The notes under the pieces are model-generated. The model searched no databases. It was not told the origin of the DNA and was given only the letters and a program-made list of their open reading frames with translations. A program made the position numbers and the translations under genes. Shown here in pieces: positions 1-8,097 of a DNA stretch of 43,464 nt (position 1 is its first letter; every line of letters starts with the position of its first letter). Source of the DNA: CAVQNQ01 sp964427655 (GTDB lineage: Bacteria > Acidobacteriota > Terriglobia > Bryobacterales > Bryobacteraceae); contig CAYRWE010000012.1 of the NCBI GenBank assembly GCA_964427655.1, positions 1-43,464 on the forward strand, read 5' to 3'.

Positions 1-52
1 CCGACCTCCTGGTCCCGAACCAGGCGCTCTAGCCAGGCTGAGCCACGCCCCG
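1..52 (-). tRNA. tRNA-Pro (anticodon CGG), 3' part outside window
   Basis: Read on the minus strand, the 5' acceptor strand CGGGGCG is followed by T8-G9, a D arm GCTC...GAGC and an anticodon stem CCTGG/CCAGG holding loop TTCGGGA, which gives anticodon CGG (Pro, codon CCG). The variable region and T arm lie beyond the left edge, so the gene is cut. It is the last visible element downstream of rplK and tRNA-Leu. Confidence 0.88.
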
Positions 53-231
53 ATTTTGCGGACTTTCATCGCGACACTTCCTCGCGTGAAAGATCAACAG
101 TGCAATTGCTTCAGTATACCACCCGCCCAGCTCGATTCCCGCCTCGTATTTGGTGTACCCCTGAGTCTTATCGAGTAGCCTGGAATCGCTGCCCGGGTGC
201 AGGGCACCGAAGCAAGTGCCCCAAGAATCTA

Positions 232-318
232 TGGTGCGGATGAGAGGACTTGAACCTCCACACCCTTGCGGGTACATGGACCTGAACCATGCGCGTCTGC
301 CAATTCCGCCACATCCGC
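232..318 (-). tRNA. tRNA-Leu (anticodon CAG)
   Basis: Acceptor GCGGATG pairs with CATCCGC, followed by discriminator A and an encoded CCA (234-232). The anticodon stem-loop CATGG-TTCAGGT-CCATG gives CAG (Leu, codon CTG). A long class II variable arm (ACCCGCAAGGGT) and T arm with TTCAAGTC are present, as expected for leucine tRNA. It sits 93 nt downstream of rplK, where rplA is often found in other bacteria. Confidence 0.95.
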
Positions 319-411
319 ACGTTGGGAACGAACTCCATTTTTCCAGACCGCGAAGCCGGAGTCAAATTCTTCGCGTTCGCCCGCGCCGCGCCACCCACTG
401 CGGCTGATTCG

Positions 412-840
412 CTAGACCACGTCAACGCCCATGCTGCGTGCTGTGCCTTCGACCGACCGCATAGCGGCTTCCACGTCGAAGCAGTTCAGATCGGGCATCT
501 TGATCTTGGCAATCTCTTCCACCTGCTGATGCGTGATCTGTCCCACCTTGGTCTTATGGGGTTCCGGTGATCCCTTCGCCAGGTTCACGGCCCGCTTGAT
601 CAGCACCGGCACGGGCGGCGTCTTGGTGATAAACGTGAACGACCGGTCCGAATAGATGGTGATCACCACCGGGATGATCAGGCCTTCCTGGTCCTTGGCC
701 GACGTCTTGGCGTTGAAGGCTTTGCAGAAATCCATGATGTTGACGCCTTGCGGCCCCAGCGCCGTTCCTACCGGAGGAGCGGGCGTGGCCTTGCCGGCCG
801 GAATCTGCAACTTCACCTGAGCGGTAACTTTCTTTGCCAT
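412..840 (-). CDS. rplK: 50S ribosomal protein L11
   Basis: Ribosomal protein L11 binds 23S rRNA at the GTPase-associated centre and is needed for factor-dependent GTP hydrolysis and the stringent response. The 142-residue product has the usual family length. Its start MAKKVTAQVKLQIPAGKATP and the following PPVGTALGPQGVNIMDFCK are the conserved N-terminal domain with its proline-rich hinge, and the C-terminal domain ends in GTARSMGVDVV. It lies 45 nt downstream of nusG in the same direction, as part of the secE-nusG-rplK order common in bacteria. The unusual point is the far side: instead of rplA immediately after it, tRNA-Leu and tRNA-Pro follow. Identification is secure. Confidence 0.97.
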   Translation of the reverse strand: MAKKVTAQVKLQIPAGKATPAPPVGTALGPQGVNIMDFCKAFNAKTSAKDQEGLIIPVVITIYSDRSFTFITKTPPVPVLIKRAVNLAKGSPEPHKTKVGQITHQQVEEIAKIKMPDLNCFDVEAAMRSVEGTARSMGVDVV

Positions 841-885
841 AACAATCCTCTTGCCCCGGCCCGGCCGAACCCACGGGCGGCGGCG

Positions 886-1584
886 CTAAACCTTTTCGAC
901 TTGCAGGAACTCGAGCTCCACCGGCGTGGCGCGCCCGAAGATCGTCACCATCACGCGCAGCGTGCCGCGCTCCGGGTTGACCTCGTCCACCTTGCCGGAG
1001 AAGTTGGCGAACGGACCGTCCACGATGCGCACCGAATCGTTCTTCTCGAACGTCATCTTGGGACGCGGCCGCGAGGCCGAAGAAGCCTGGCGGTACAAAA
1101 TCTGATTCACTTCGTCCGCGCTCAACGGCACCGGGGCGTTTCCGCCGCCGACGAACCCGGTTACCCGAGGCGTGTTCTTCACCGCGTGCCACAGTTCGTC
1201 GTTCATTTCCATTTCCACCAGCACGTAACCCGGATAAACCAGGCGCTTGCTGGTGACCTTCTTGCCGTTGCGCAATTCCACCACTTCCTCGGTCGGAATC
1301 AGAATCTGTCCGATCTTATCGGAGAACCCGAAGGCCTCCGAACGCGTGCGCAACGATTCCGCCACCTTATTCTCGAACCCCGAATAGGTGTGGATGATGA
1401 ACCATTTTCTGGGAGACGAGTCGTCGTAGAGCGGAGCTTGCGGCGCGACGGCTTCCGGCGGCTGCTCCAACGCCGGTTGCCCGGCGGCATCCTCTTCGAC
1501 CGCGAGGACCGGCTGCTCTTCTTCTTCCGCCGGTGGCTCCGCGATCTCGGAAGGCTCGTCGAAATGAACGTTCTCTTCGTCCAT
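886..1584 (-). CDS. nusG: transcription termination/antitermination protein NusG
   Basis: NusG binds RNA polymerase and couples it to Rho, to S10 and to the ribosome. The NGN domain begins near residue 59 with RKWFIIHTYSGFENKVAESL. The C-terminal KOW domain spans about residues 170-232 and contains VRIVDGPFANFSGKVDEV. The protein is 232 residues, longer than the roughly 180 of E. coli, because about 57 residues rich in Glu and Pro precede the NGN domain. The chosen start is the only ATG in frame near secE; secE ends 5 nt upstream, so the two are surely co-transcribed. Function is certain; the role of the acidic extension is unknown. Confidence 0.96.
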   Translation of the reverse strand: MDEENVHFDEPSEIAEPPAEEEEQPVLAVEEDAAGQPALEQPPEAVAPQAPLYDDSSPRKWFIIHTYSGFENKVAESLRTRSEAFGFSDKIGQILIPTEEVVELRNGKKVTSKRLVYPGYVLVEMEMNDELWHAVKNTPRVTGFVGGGNAPVPLSADEVNQILYRQASSASRPRPKMTFEKNDSVRIVDGPFANFSGKVDEVNPERGTLRVMVTIFGRATPVELEFLQVEKV

Positions 1585-1589
1585 AACCG

Positions 1590-1805
1590 CTACTTCGTGA
1601 AAAACCTTAAAACGCCCGTCACACCCGTGCTCAGAACCTTGTCCACCACCGCGAAATAGGCCGCGAAAGCGAACACCGAAAAAATCACCACTGCCGTGGT
1701 TCCTTCTACCTGTTTCCGGTTCGGCCAGGTCACCTTGCGCATCTCGAGCTTCAAGTCGTTGACGTAATCCTTGGTGCCTTCGAACCAGTTTTTCGCTTCG
1801 GCCAT
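1590..1805 (-). CDS. secE: preprotein translocase subunit SecE
   Basis: SecE is the small essential clamp subunit of the SecYEG channel in the inner membrane. The 71-residue product is the short single-span form. It has an amphipathic N-terminal half (NWFEGTKDYVNDLKLEMRKV), the conserved TWPNRKQVEGTT stretch before the membrane segment, and one transmembrane helix at about residues 37-58. It is preceded by tRNA-Trp and followed 5 nt later by nusG, the classical arrangement. Length and motif leave little doubt despite the small size. Confidence 0.95.
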   Translation of the reverse strand: MAEAKNWFEGTKDYVNDLKLEMRKVTWPNRKQVEGTTAVVIFSVFAFAAYFAVVDKVLSTGVTGVLRFFTK

Positions 1806-1855
1806 AAACCTTCTCTCGTGCTCCCGGCCTTCCTGTTCCCGGCGGCGGGGTTTGT

Positions 1856-1930
1856 TGGCAGGGGCGGAGGGATTCGAACCCCCACTCGCGGTTTTGGAGA
1901 CCGCTGGTCTGCCGTTAAACCTACGCCCCT
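1856..1930 (-). tRNA. tRNA-Trp (anticodon CCA)
   Basis: Acceptor AGGGGCG pairs with CGCCCCT; discriminator G and CCA are encoded (1859-1856). The anticodon stem-loop GCGGT-CTCCAAA-ACCGC gives CCA. T loop sequence GTTCGAATC is present. Position between rpmG and secE matches the trpT position seen next to tuf/secE in many bacteria. Confidence 0.96.
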
Positions 1931-1967
1931 GGGTCGCGCCCCCCGGCGAGGGCTTTACTTCCCTATT

Positions 1968-2120
1968 CTACTTGATTTCCTTATGCACCTGATGCTTCCG
2001 GCAATGCCGGCAAAACTTGCTCAGCTCCAGACGCTCGGTCTTGGTCTTCTTGTTCTTGGTCGTGGAATAATTGCGGTTCTTGCACTCGGTGCATTGGAAG
2101 GTGATGATTTCGCGTGCCAT
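1968..2120 (-). CDS. rpmG: 50S ribosomal protein L33
   Basis: A 50-codon minus-strand frame reads MAREIITFQCTECKNRNYST and ends in CRHCRKHQVHKEIK. L33 is a small large-subunit protein near the E site. The four cysteines, C10/C13 and C37/C40, form the zinc-binding (C+) version of the family. The length matches L33, and its place between tuf (18 nt upstream) and tRNA-Trp is typical. It is below the size at which many gene finders report a frame, so it is easily missed. Confidence 0.95.
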   Translation of the reverse strand: MAREIITFQCTECKNRNYSTTKNKKTKTERLELSKFCRHCRKHQVHKEIK

Positions 2121-2138
2121 ATCTCTGTTCTCCCGGAC

Positions 2139-3326
2139 TTACTTTATAACTTCCGTGACCGTGCCGGCGCCCACCGTGCGGCCGCCTTCGCGTATCGCGA
2201 AGCGCAGCCCCTTGTCCATGGCCACCGGCGTGATCAACTCCACCTTCAAATCCACGCTGTCGCCAGGCATCACCATCTCCGTGCCCTCCGGCAGCTCCGC
2301 TACCCCCGTCACGTCCGTCGTCCGGAAGTAGAACTGCGGCCGGTATCCCTTGAAGAACGGCGTGTGCCGCCCTCCCTCTTCCTTGCTCAATACGTATACC
2401 TGACCCTGGAATACCGTGTGCGGCGTGATCGACCCCGGCTTCGCAATCACCTGCCCGCGCTCCACTTCGTCCTTCTCCACCCCGCGCAGCAGCAGCCCCA
2501 CGTTGTCGCCCGCCATCCCCTGGTCGAGCAACTTCTTGAACATTTCCACGCCCGTCACCACGGTCTTGCGCGTCGGCTTGAAACCGACGATTTCCATTTC
2601 CTCGCCGACCTTGCAGATTCCGCGCTCGATGCGCCCCGTCACCACCGTCCCGCGCCCCTGGATCGAGAAAATATCCTCGATCGGCATCAGGAACGGCTTG
2701 TCCAGAATCCGCTCCGGAATCGGCACGTATCCATCCACCGCGTCCATCAGCTCCAGGACCGTCTTTTCCCACTTCTCTTCGCCGTTCAAAGCGCCCAAGG
2801 CCGATACCCGCACCACCGGCAGATCGTCCCCCGGGAACTGGTAGCTCTTCAACAGCTCGCGCACTTCCAGCTCCACCAGGTCCAGCAGCTCCGGATCGTC
2901 CACCATGTCCACTTTGTTCATGCACACCACGATGTACGGCACGCCCACCTGCCGCGCCAGCAGCACGTGCTCGCGCGTTTGCGGCATGGGGCCGTCGGTG
3001 GCCGCGACAACCAGGATGGCGCCATCCATCTGGGCCGCCCCGGTGATCATGTTCTTGATGTAGTCGGCGTGCCCCGGGCAATCCACGTGGGCGTAGTGCC
3101 GGTTTTTCGTTTCGTACTCGATGTGCGCCACCGCGATCGTGATGCCGCGGGCCTTCTCTTCAGGCGCGTTATCGATGGAATCGAAGCTGCGAAACTTGAT
3201 CTTCGGGTTGCTCTTCGCCAGTACCTTCGTGATGGCTGCCGTCAGGGTTGTCTTACCGTGATCGATGTGCCCGATCGTGCCGATATTTACGTGCGGCTTG
3301 GTGCGGTCGAATTTCTCTTTTGCCAT
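2139..3326 (-). CDS. tuf: elongation factor Tu
   Basis: EF-Tu carries aminoacyl-tRNA to the ribosome as a GTP complex. The 395-residue product has all GTPase boxes: G1 GHIDHGKTTL near residue 19, the effector region ending in ARGITIAVAHIEYET, G3 DCPGHADY near 81, G4 NKVDM near 136, and G5 SALGA near 174, followed by domains II and III ending GAGTVTEVIK. One mild difference is Ile in GHIDHGKT where Val is usual. It lies directly downstream of tRNA-Thr and tRNA-Tyr and upstream of rpmG, the tRNA-tufB layout known from E. coli and many others. Confidence 0.98.
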   Translation of the reverse strand: MAKEKFDRTKPHVNIGTIGHIDHGKTTLTAAITKVLAKSNPKIKFRSFDSIDNAPEEKARGITIAVAHIEYETKNRHYAHVDCPGHADYIKNMITGAAQMDGAILVVAATDGPMPQTREHVLLARQVGVPYIVVCMNKVDMVDDPELLDLVELEVRELLKSYQFPGDDLPVVRVSALGALNGEEKWEKTVLELMDAVDGYVPIPERILDKPFLMPIEDIFSIQGRGTVVTGRIERGICKVGEEMEIVGFKPTRKTVVTGVEMFKKLLDQGMAGDNVGLLLRGVEKDEVERGQVIAKPGSITPHTVFQGQVYVLSKEEGGRHTPFFKGYRPQFYFRTTDVTGVAELPEGTEMVMPGDSVDLKVELITPVAMDKGLRFAIREGGRTVGAGTVTEVIK

Positions 3327-3363
3327 GGCCTTTCACCTGTCAGGATTGTGAACAGGAAAAAAC

Positions 3364-3439
<76 letters not shown>

Positions 3440-3461
3440 TTAATCAATAGTGTACAAGGTC

Positions 3462-3550
3462 TGGTGGACGGGGGAGGATTCGAACCTCCGTAGCTCGCAA
3501 GGAGCGACAGGTTTACAGCCTGTTGCCATTAGCCGCTCGGCCACCCGTCC
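3462..3550 (-). tRNA. tRNA-Tyr (anticodon GTA)
   Basis: Acceptor GGACGGG pairs with CCCGTCC, discriminator A, encoded CCA (3464-3462). The anticodon stem-loop ACAGG-CTGTAAA-CCTGT gives GTA. The long variable arm (CGCTCCTTGCGAGCTACG region) is the class II type expected for bacterial tyrosine tRNA. It is the first gene of the tRNA-tuf-secE-nusG-rplK transcription block. Confidence 0.95.
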
Positions 3551-3609
3551 AGACCCACGACCCGCAAAACGACCCTCCAAAGCGAGATTCATCCATGCGG
3601 GGAACTACC

Positions 3610-3638
3610 AGCATACTAGGAGCCGGAACGGTGCGCAA
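3610..3638 (-). promoter_or_regulatory. sigma70-type promoter of the tRNA-tuf block
   Basis: On the minus strand, TTGCGC (3638-3633) and TATGCT (3615-3610) are separated by exactly 17 nt. Transcription would start near 3603, about 50 nt before the tRNA-Tyr 5' end. No other good pair was seen between hemerythrin and the tRNA. Match is by eye only. Confidence 0.5.
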
Positions 3639-3694
3639 CTGGCGAACAACTTCTTATATGCGATTTATATGCGATCGCACCCGGGCGCACGGCT

Positions 3695-4111
3695 CTAATG
3701 CGTCTTCAGCTCGCGCGCATAATCCATGTCACGGTCCAGAATGTGGTTGGCCAGCCAGTCCTTCAGGAACCGCATCACCCCGAGGGTCATGCAGACCTTG
3801 CTGGTGGCAAAATCCTGTCGAAGATCGGTCACCTGCTTGGTTAGTCTTTGGTGCTCTTCTATATGGGCCGCCAACCCCGAGTAGCCGCTCTGCCGCAGCA
3901 TGGCCTGCTCATAGGAGAAGTGGCTCTCGGTATACCGGATCAGGTCGTCCAAGATCCCTGCCATCGCCTGGCTGCCTTTGCCCGCCAGCATGGAGGCGTG
4001 CAAGTCATTGATGAGCTTGATTAGCCCCCGGTGCTGAGTATCGATGAGGGGTATGCCGACGCTGTACTCCGCGCGCCATGGGAAAATCTCGTTTGCGGTC
4101 GCTGTTGCCAT
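3695..4111 (-). CDS. bacteriohemerythrin
   Basis: Hemerythrins hold a non-heme di-iron centre in a four-helix bundle and bind O2, for storage, delivery or sensing. All seven ligand residues are visible in the 138-residue product: H27 (in DTQH), H64 and E68 (HFSYE), H83 and H87 (HIEEH), H123 and D128 (HILDRD). The N-terminal W12 and the single-domain length match stand-alone bacteriohemerythrin. There is no signal peptide, so it is cytoplasmic. It starts 54 nt downstream of ada in the same direction and may be cotranscribed, although no shared role is known. Confidence 0.93.
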   Translation of the reverse strand: MATATANEIFPWRAEYSVGIPLIDTQHRGLIKLINDLHASMLAGKGSQAMAGILDDLIRYTESHFSYEQAMLRQSGYSGLAAHIEEHQRLTKQVTDLRQDFATSKVCMTLGVMRFLKDWLANHILDRDMDYARELKTH

Positions 4112-4165
4112 AACCCTCTAATCGGCTGGTAGGGCGCAAAACCTGATAGCCGAACGCACTGCGCC

Positions 4166-5236
4166 CTATTTTCCTGCTTTTCGCGACCGTTCCAGGTCGA
4201 TGAGCGCCCGTTTGCGGCCCAGGCCCCAGCGGTATCCCCCCAGAGCGCCCGTTCCGCGGAGCACGCGGTGGCAGGGAATCAGAATCGACACCGGATTGGT
4301 GGCGCAGGCGTGGGCCACCGCGCGCACCGCCGTGGGCCGGCCGATGCCCGCGGCCACCTCGCTGTACGATTGAACCTCGCCATAGGGAATCGATTGCAAG
4401 TAGCGCCAGACCTCCATCTGAAATGCCGTGGCGCGTATGTCGAGGGGTAGATCCGGCCTGTGCGCGGCGCCCTCCAGGTGCGCGTTCAGTCCGTCGATCC
4501 AGGCGCGGAACTGCGGGCTGGGAGGCTCGAGCATGGCCTCGACCGTCGCCGCCGGATACTCGCACCGGAGAGCCTCCAGAAGCTCCTCTGGAGAATCCCC
4601 GAATTCGACGAAACAGATGCCGCGGTCCGTAGCGGCCATCAGCATCAGCCCCACGGGCGATTCCACCGAAGCATAGCTGATGGTGATCCCCTCGCCGCCC
4701 CGGCGGTACTCTCCCGGCGTCATGCCCAGGCGCGTGTCGGCGCGCTCGTAGACCCGGCTCGCGGAACCGTAGCCGGCATCGTATACGGCTTCCGTGACGT
4801 CCCCGGCGCGCCGCAGACTGGGCTTCAGCTTGCGAAGGCGGCACGCTTCCAGGTATTCGCGCGGGGTGATGCCCACTACGGCCTTGAAGCTGCGCTGCAA
4901 GTGGAAGCGGCTCAAGCCGGCCCGCGCCGCCAGCCCCGCCAGGCTGAGGCGCTCCTCGGAGTGCGCCTCCATATAGCTGCACAGTTTCAGGATGCGGGCA
5001 TCCGGCAGCGCCGAATAAGCCTCCAGCGGCCGGCAGCGCAGGCAGGGACGCAGCCCGTCCTCGCGGGCCTCCGCCGCCGTGGCGTAAAAGCGAACATTGC
5101 GGCGCAGAGGGCGCCGCGCGGGACACGAGGGCCTGCAGAATACGCCCGTGGTCAGCACCCCGAAATAGAAGCTGCCATCCTGGCCGCGGTCGCGCCGCGC
5201 AATGGCGTCCCAACATTTCTCTTTATCGAGCATCAT
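4166..5236 (-). CDS. ada: bifunctional Ada: methylphosphotriester-binding AraC regulator and O6-methylguanine-DNA methyltransferase
   Basis: Ada repairs alkylated DNA by irreversible methyl transfer to its own cysteines and then activates the adaptive response. The 356-residue product is the full E. coli-like form. An N-terminal zinc domain has C34, C38, C65 and C68 (FCRPSC and PCLRC). An AraC-type helix-turn-helix spans about residues 80-180 (LSLAGLAARAGLSRFHLQRS). The C-terminal methyltransferase has the active-site PCHR with C322, essentially the position of E. coli C321. All catalytic residues are intact. A second start codon directly follows the first; the product differs by one residue only. 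Confidence 0.95.
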   Translation of the reverse strand: MMLDKEKCWDAIARRDRGQDGSFYFGVLTTGVFCRPSCPARRPLRRNVRFYATAAEAREDGLRPCLRCRPLEAYSALPDARILKLCSYMEAHSEERLSLAGLAARAGLSRFHLQRSFKAVVGITPREYLEACRLRKLKPSLRRAGDVTEAVYDAGYGSASRVYERADTRLGMTPGEYRRGGEGITISYASVESPVGLMLMAATDRGICFVEFGDSPEELLEALRCEYPAATVEAMLEPPSPQFRAWIDGLNAHLEGAAHRPDLPLDIRATAFQMEVWRYLQSIPYGEVQSYSEVAAGIGRPTAVRAVAHACATNPVSILIPCHRVLRGTGALGGYRWGLGRKRALIDLERSRKAGK

Positions 5237-5295
5237 GCCACCAGTGTGCCGCGCATCGCCGCCGCTTTCTATCCGATTCTTGCGGGCAAACCCGC

Positions 5296-6027
5296 TCAGC
5301 TCATGTACCAGCCGCCGTTCACGCTGATAGTCTGCCCGGTGATGTAGCCGTTACCGGCCAGCATCACCACCACGTCCGCCACCTCGTCGACGTGCCCGAA
5401 GCGCCCCACGGGAATCAGGCTCGCGCTGGCGTTTGGATTGGAGGTCACCATATCGGTCTCGACCAGCGCCGGGGCAATGGCGTTGGCCGTCACGCCTTCC
5501 CGCGCCAGCCAGCGCGCGTAGCCGTGCGTCAGGCCGATCATCCCGGCTTTGGAGGCCGCGTAGTGCAGCCCCACGGCGCCGCCGAGCTGGGCCGCCACCG
5601 AAGAGATATTGACGATGCGTCCCCACTGCCTGGCGCGCATTCCGCCCACCACCGCCTGCGTCACCAGGAAACACGAGGTCAAATTCACCCTCAGCAGCTC
5701 GTTCCAATCTTCCTCGGTGATCTCCTCGATCTTCTGAACGCGCGCGATTCCGGCATTATTTACCAGGATGTCCACCGGCCCGAGCTCCGCTTCGATCGTC
5801 CGCACCATCTCGCGCACCGCGTCGCCGCGCGACACATCGGCGCCCACCGCCACGGCGCGCCGACCCATGCGGCGGATCTCTTCGACGGCGCTAGCGGCTT
5901 CCTCGCGCCGCGCCAGGAAGTTCACGGCCACGTCCGACCCTGCGCGTGCCAGGGCGAGGGCGATGGCCCGGCCGATCCCGCGGCTCGCCCCGGTAACCAG
6001 CGACACCCTTCCCGTCAGATCTTCCAT
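5296..6027 (-). CDS. SDR-family oxidoreductase, FabG-like
   Basis: A short-chain dehydrogenase/reductase that probably reduces a keto group with NAD(P)H. Visible motifs are the Rossmann TGASRGIG near the N-terminus, NNAG, the catalytic Ser in VNISSVA and the YAASK (YxxxK) pair, and the C-terminal GQTISVNGGWYMS typical of FabG-like reductases. The usual IAPG motif reads IAPA. The start at 6027 (MEDLTGRVSLVTGAS) gives 243 residues, the normal length. The open frame reaches 6084, but the added 19 residues look non-native and would crowd the divergent osmC promoter. It stands outside any fatty acid cluster, so the substrate is unknown. Confidence 0.88.
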   Translation of the reverse strand: MEDLTGRVSLVTGASRGIGRAIALALARAGSDVAVNFLARREEAASAVEEIRRMGRRAVAVGADVSRGDAVREMVRTIEAELGPVDILVNNAGIARVQKIEEITEEDWNELLRVNLTSCFLVTQAVVGGMRARQWGRIVNISSVAAQLGGAVGLHYAASKAGMIGLTHGYARWLAREGVTANAIAPALVETDMVTSNPNASASLIPVGRFGHVDEVADVVVMLAGNGYITGQTISVNGGWYMS

Positions 6028-6145
6028 GCTCCCCAGCATAACCCGCGCCAAAGCCTGCCACTTTTTGACGCGCCGCGCATCCATATACAGCGCAATCCGG
6101 TATACAATTCAGCCCAACTTGGGCACACAATCAGGAGATATTTGA

Positions 6146-6568
6146 ATGAAGCGTACGGCCAGCGCGCAATGGCGCGGCGATTTGAAATCCGGAAGTGGAA
6201 CCGTCTCATCGGCAAGCGGCGTGCTTTCCCATTCGCCTTATTCCTTCCACACGCGTTTTGAGGAAACTCCCGGTACTAACCCGGAGGAGTTGTTGGCGGC
6301 GGCGCACGCCGGCTGCTTCACCATGGCGCTCTCGGCGCAACTGGGACAGGCGGGGTTGACCGCCGAAAGTCTCGAAACCACCTGCACCATCTCGCTCGAG
6401 AAGCAGCCCGACGGTTTCGCGATCACGGAGAGCCATCTCGACCTGAAGGCCCGCATCCCCGGCGCCAGTCAGGAAGCTTTCGATAAGGCCGTCGCGGCCG
6501 CTAAGACCGGCTGTCCCGTTTCAAAACTCTACAAAACTAACATCACGCTGAACGCCAAGCTGAACTGA
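6146..6568 (+). CDS. osmC: OsmC family peroxiredoxin
   Basis: OsmC proteins reduce organic hydroperoxides through two redox cysteines in a homodimer. The 140-residue product carries both, C57 in AAHAGCFTMALS and C123 in KTGCPVSKLYK, with the conserved Glu-rich helix EELLAAAHAGC. The start ATG has AGGAG eight nt upstream (6133-6137). It is divergent from the SDR gene; the 118 nt between them contains AT-rich TATACAAT at 6101-6108 as a possible -10. Length and motifs match the OsmC subgroup, not Ohr. Confidence 0.92.
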   Translation: MKRTASAQWRGDLKSGSGTVSSASGVLSHSPYSFHTRFEETPGTNPEELLAAAHAGCFTMALSAQLGQAGLTAESLETTCTISLEKQPDGFAITESHLDLKARIPGASQEAFDKAVAAAKTGCPVSKLYKTNITLNAKLN

Positions 6569-6627
6569 GCGGCCGCTCCCGGGCGGATTGGCCGCGATGC
6601 CGGCGCGGTGCGCGAAAATGGCCTTTG

Positions 6628-8049
6628 ATGCCGAAACGCCCGCCCACAGACCCCATCCTGAAGCTCTCCGCCCGGGAACAGGCCCGCCTGATCCGGGAAC
6701 GCCGCATATCCTCCTGCGAGTTAGTGGCGGCGCACCTGGAGCGCATCGCCGCGATCAACCCGGTGCTCAATGCCGCCGTGGAGGTGCAATCGGAATCGGC
6801 GTTGCGGGATGCCGCCGCGGCCGATCGCGAATTGGCCGCCGGCTTGCCTCGCGGCGTTTTGCACGGCGTGCCCTTCAGCATAAAGGATTCCATTGAGCAG
6901 GCCGGCACACGCTGTACGGCCGGCACCGTGGGCCGGCGCGACGCGGCGCCCTCCACCGCCGATGCCACGCTGGTCCGGCGGCTGCGCCATGCCGGCGCCA
7001 TCCCCATCGCGCGGACGAATCTCCCGGACCTGCTCTTCGCTTTCGAAACTTCCAACTTTATATTTGGGCAGACCAACAATCCCTACGACGTGATGCGCAC
7101 TCCCGGCGGCAGCAGCGGGGGCGAGGCCGCGCTTCTGGCAGCCTGCGGCTCGCCGCTGGGGCTGGGCAGCGACGCCGCCGGCTCGGTTCGCCTGCCTGCC
7201 GCTTTCTGCGGGATCGTCGGAATCAAGCCGACCTCGGGACGCCTGCCGCGCACGGGCCACTTTCCGCCCGCCGGCGGCTGGATCGAATCCTTATGGCAGA
7301 TCGGTCCCATGGCGCGCCGCGTGGAAGATCTCGTCGAAGCGCTGCGCCTGCTGATCGGCCCCGATGGCATCGATCCCACGGTTCCCGATGTGCCGTTTCG
7401 CGATCCCCTGGCTGTGGAGCTGGCCGACCTGCGCGTGGCGGTCTTCACCGATAACGGAATCGCCACGGCGGATGCAGAAGTCGCCGGCGTGGTGCGGCGT
7501 GCGGCCGCGGCCCTGGCAACCGCGGTTCGCTCTGTCGAGGAGACGCGCCCGGCATGTCTCGCGGCGGCCTACGACCTCGAGATGAAGCTGATCGGCCCGG
7601 ATGGCGGCGACGGCCTGCGCGATGCTTTATGCCAAATGGGCTCGCGCGAAGTCCATCCGCTTCTCACCGCGTGGCTCGACAAGCTGGAGCCGTACCGCAC
7701 GGACGTGGCCGGCCTGGCGGGCTACTGGGCGGAACTGGACGCCTACCGCGCGGAGATGACCGGCTTCCTGCGCCGCTACGACGCCATCGTGTGCCCCGCC
7801 TACATCCACGCGGCCCTGCCGCACGGCGAATCGACCCGCGACGAGAATTTTCGCGGCTTCAGCCACACCATGGCGTTCAACGTGGCGGGATGGCCGGCAG
7901 CCGTGGTGCGCTGCGGCGAATCGGGCGCCGGCCTGCCGATCGCGGTGCAGATAGCGGCGGCTCCCTGGCGCGAAGATATCGCCCTGCGCGTGGCGCTCTG
8001 GCTGGAAGAAGCTTTCGGCGGCTGGAAGCCCGCGCCCGAGCGCGATTGA
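6628..8049 (+). CDS. amidase, amidase-signature (AS) family
   Basis: Serine hydrolases of this family cleave amide bonds through a Ser-cisSer-Lys triad. Counting from the TTG at 6625, the residues are K87 (in PFSIKDS), S163 in TPGGSSGGEAAL, and nucleophile S187 in GSDAAGSVRLPAAFCG. The product is about 473 residues, the normal size. It is not flanked by gatB/gatC, so it is not a glutamyl-tRNA amidotransferase subunit; the substrate cannot be told. No signal peptide is seen. Start choice is uncertain: ATG at 6628 is preferred over TTG at 6625, and neither has a clear ribosome binding site. Confidence 0.9.
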   Translation: MPKRPPTDPILKLSAREQARLIRERRISSCELVAAHLERIAAINPVLNAAVEVQSESALRDAAAADRELAAGLPRGVLHGVPFSIKDSIEQAGTRCTAGTVGRRDAAPSTADATLVRRLRHAGAIPIARTNLPDLLFAFETSNFIFGQTNNPYDVMRTPGGSSGGEAALLAACGSPLGLGSDAAGSVRLPAAFCGIVGIKPTSGRLPRTGHFPPAGGWIESLWQIGPMARRVEDLVEALRLLIGPDGIDPTVPDVPFRDPLAVELADLRVAVFTDNGIATADAEVAGVVRRAAAALATAVRSVEETRPACLAAAYDLEMKLIGPDGGDGLRDALCQMGSREVHPLLTAWLDKLEPYRTDVAGLAGYWAELDAYRAEMTGFLRRYDAIVCPAYIHAALPHGESTRDENFRGFSHTMAFNVAGWPAAVVRCGESGAGLPIAVQIAAAPWREDIALRVALWLEEAFGGWKPAPERD

Positions 8050-8097
8050 TAACATGCCCGGGCATCGCGTATTCTCGTACCGGTGGGAGCGGTGGTC

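Noticed and set aside
8054..8065. 12-bp palindrome ATGCCCGGGCAT between the amidase and TPR genes
   Set aside because: No T tract and no second copy seen; a 12-bp palindrome is plausible by chance in GC-rich DNA.
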